The notes beneath the pieces are model-generated. The model had not been told where the DNA came from. It ran no database searches and worked only from the letters and a program-made list of their open reading frames with translations. The position numbers and the translations under genes are program-made. Positions 63,448 to 64,000 of a stretch of 64,000 nucleotides of DNA are shown in pieces. Location: positions 248,001 to 312,000 of the forward strand of contig NZ_JAKRNK010000006.1 in the NCBI RefSeq assembly GCF_022346885.1, given 5' to 3'. Numbering within the stretch: the first letter of the stretch is position 1; each line of letters starts with the position of its first letter. Source of the DNA: Paenibacillus sp. ACRRX. GTDB taxonomy: Bacteria; Bacillota; Bacilli; Paenibacillales; Paenibacillaceae.

Positions 63448-63478
63448 GAGCAGCTCTTGATGTTTACAAGAGCTGCTC
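63448..63478 (-). terminator. terminator of the edge histidine kinase gene
   Basis: Perfect 12-base arms GAGCAGCTCTTG and CAAGAGCTGCTC flank a 7-base loop; six A to the left give a T-run on the minus strand. It separates the kinase from the acylation operon. Confidence 0.85.
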
Positions 63479-63508
63479 AGCTATAAATGAATCAGAAATG
63501 ATATATGT

Positions 63509-64000
63509 TTATTTAGAAGGTATTTTTCTTTTCTCAAGGAAGAAAAAGAAAAGTACACCGTCCACAGTGTTGTTCGCGCCATAGGAAACCCCGTGCAGTT
63601 CCAGTATCTTTTTGGAAATGGCAAGCCCTAGTCCCGTTCCTCCGGAAGCGCGATGTCGGGAAACTTCGCCCCGATAAAAGCGATCCCATATTTTCTCGAT
63701 CTGCACTGACGGAATATGGACGCCTGTATTCTCGATGCATACCTTAACGGATTCCTGCTCCTCAGTCATTGAAATGTTAATGGAATTTCCCTCGGGTGTG
63801 TATCGAATAGCGTTGTTGATAAAGTTGACAATAACTTGCTCGATTCGGAGCTTATTGGCCACGACTTCAATCGGAGCTAGCGATACATTCAAACTCAATT
63901 GCTTGTGTGCAATGTCGTTATACAGCTTTTCACAAGATTGCTCGATCACAGTATCAATTCTGAACGTGTCCAGCTTCATTTTGTATGTTCCTGATTCATA
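63509..64000 (-). CDS. C-terminal part of a sensor histidine kinase (runs off the right edge)
   Basis: The frame is open to the window end, with YESGTYK preceding the first internal Met, so the gene extends to the right. Visible is a HATPase_c domain: N-box RIEQVIVNFINNAIRYTPEG, a G1-box variant KVCIENTGVHIPSVQIEKIWDRFYRG and G2 GTGLGLAISKKILELHG. The end is VLFFFFLEKRKIPSK. It probably belongs to an OmpR-type two-component pair outside the window. Confidence 0.88.
   Translation of the reverse strand, partial: YESGTYKMKLDTFRIDTVIEQSCEKLYNDIAHKQLSLNVSLAPIEVVANKLRIEQVIVNFINNAIRYTPEGNSINISMTEEQESVKVCIENTGVHIPSVQIEKIWDRFYRGEVSRHRASGGTGLGLAISKKILELHGVSYGANNTVDGVLFFFFLEKRKIPSK

Overview
The window looks like chromosomal DNA of a spore-forming Bacillota bacterium, most likely Paenibacillus or a close relative. 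Supporting this are a BclB-type collagen-like exosporium protein, a second exosporium-type protein with a sigma-K-like promoter, Fur-controlled Feu-type siderophore uptake genes, HxlR and DeoR regulators, many lipoproteins, and strong AGGAGG-type ribosome binding sites. No tRNA, rRNA, CRISPR array, replication origin or intact insertion sequence was seen. The window is rich in small gene relics, including IS3 and IS66 fragments, an LRR fragment, fibronectin-III fragments, a truncated kanamycin nucleotidyltransferase, a split secreted protein and toxin-tail scars, so it reads as an accessory, often rearranged region.

Layout. 1-4.1 kb: an array of immunity-like genes (two SUFU proteins, a DUF4265 protein, a beta-propeller and unknowns), all on the minus strand, with no intact toxin but apparent toxin-tail scars. 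4.2-8.7 kb: two aldo/keto reductases, a Gfo/Idh/MocA dehydrogenase and a divergent DeoR regulator. 8.9-15.3 kb: one operon of ECF sigma factor, probable anti-sigma factor, two sugar-type ABC permeases, an HlyD-like adaptor, a solute-binding lipoprotein and a second lipoprotein, with no ATPase. 15.8-21 kb: Fur-boxed siderophore uptake (AraC regulator and binding lipoprotein in one open frame, two FecCD permeases, a ferredoxin-NADP reductase). 21.5-22.6 kb: BclB-like protein. 22.6-23.8 kb: relic DNA. 23.8-25 kb: YwrO-type quinone reductase, HxlR regulator and truncated nucleotidyltransferase. 25.2-29.6 kb: ABC-F protein, an HxxxDG acyltransferase and a BtrH-like protein. 29.8-31.7 kb: NagA and a DeoR regulator. 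32-36 kb: secreted metallophosphoesterase, VOC protein and two small membrane proteins. 36.3-37.4 kb: a second HxlR regulator divergent from a flavin reductase. 37.5-40 kb: relics and an unknown lipoprotein. 40-41.8 kb: S41 peptidase. 42.1-47.6 kb: two-component system plus MacB-type ABC transporter and a membrane-anchored partner. 48.2-59.3 kb: hydrolases, exosporium-type protein, SagB-type oxidoreductase, DUF1877, PL6 lyase, DUF1266 and a secreted unknown. 59.5-63.3 kb: an extracellular O-acylation operon (SGNH, MBOAT, DHHW, DUF4358). 63.5-64 kb: the end of a histidine kinase.

Genes acting together. A repeated operator-like motif (core resembling ACTnnAAAGTGCnTACT) lies upstream of both aldo/keto reductases, the quinone reductase, and the HxlR/flavin-reductase divergence. 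This suggests one dispersed HxlR-controlled response to reactive carbonyls or quinones. Two exosporium genes share a CATAAGATA -10 element at sigma-K-like spacing. The siderophore operon carries two Fur boxes, one of them inside what is now a continuous AraC-lipoprotein reading frame.
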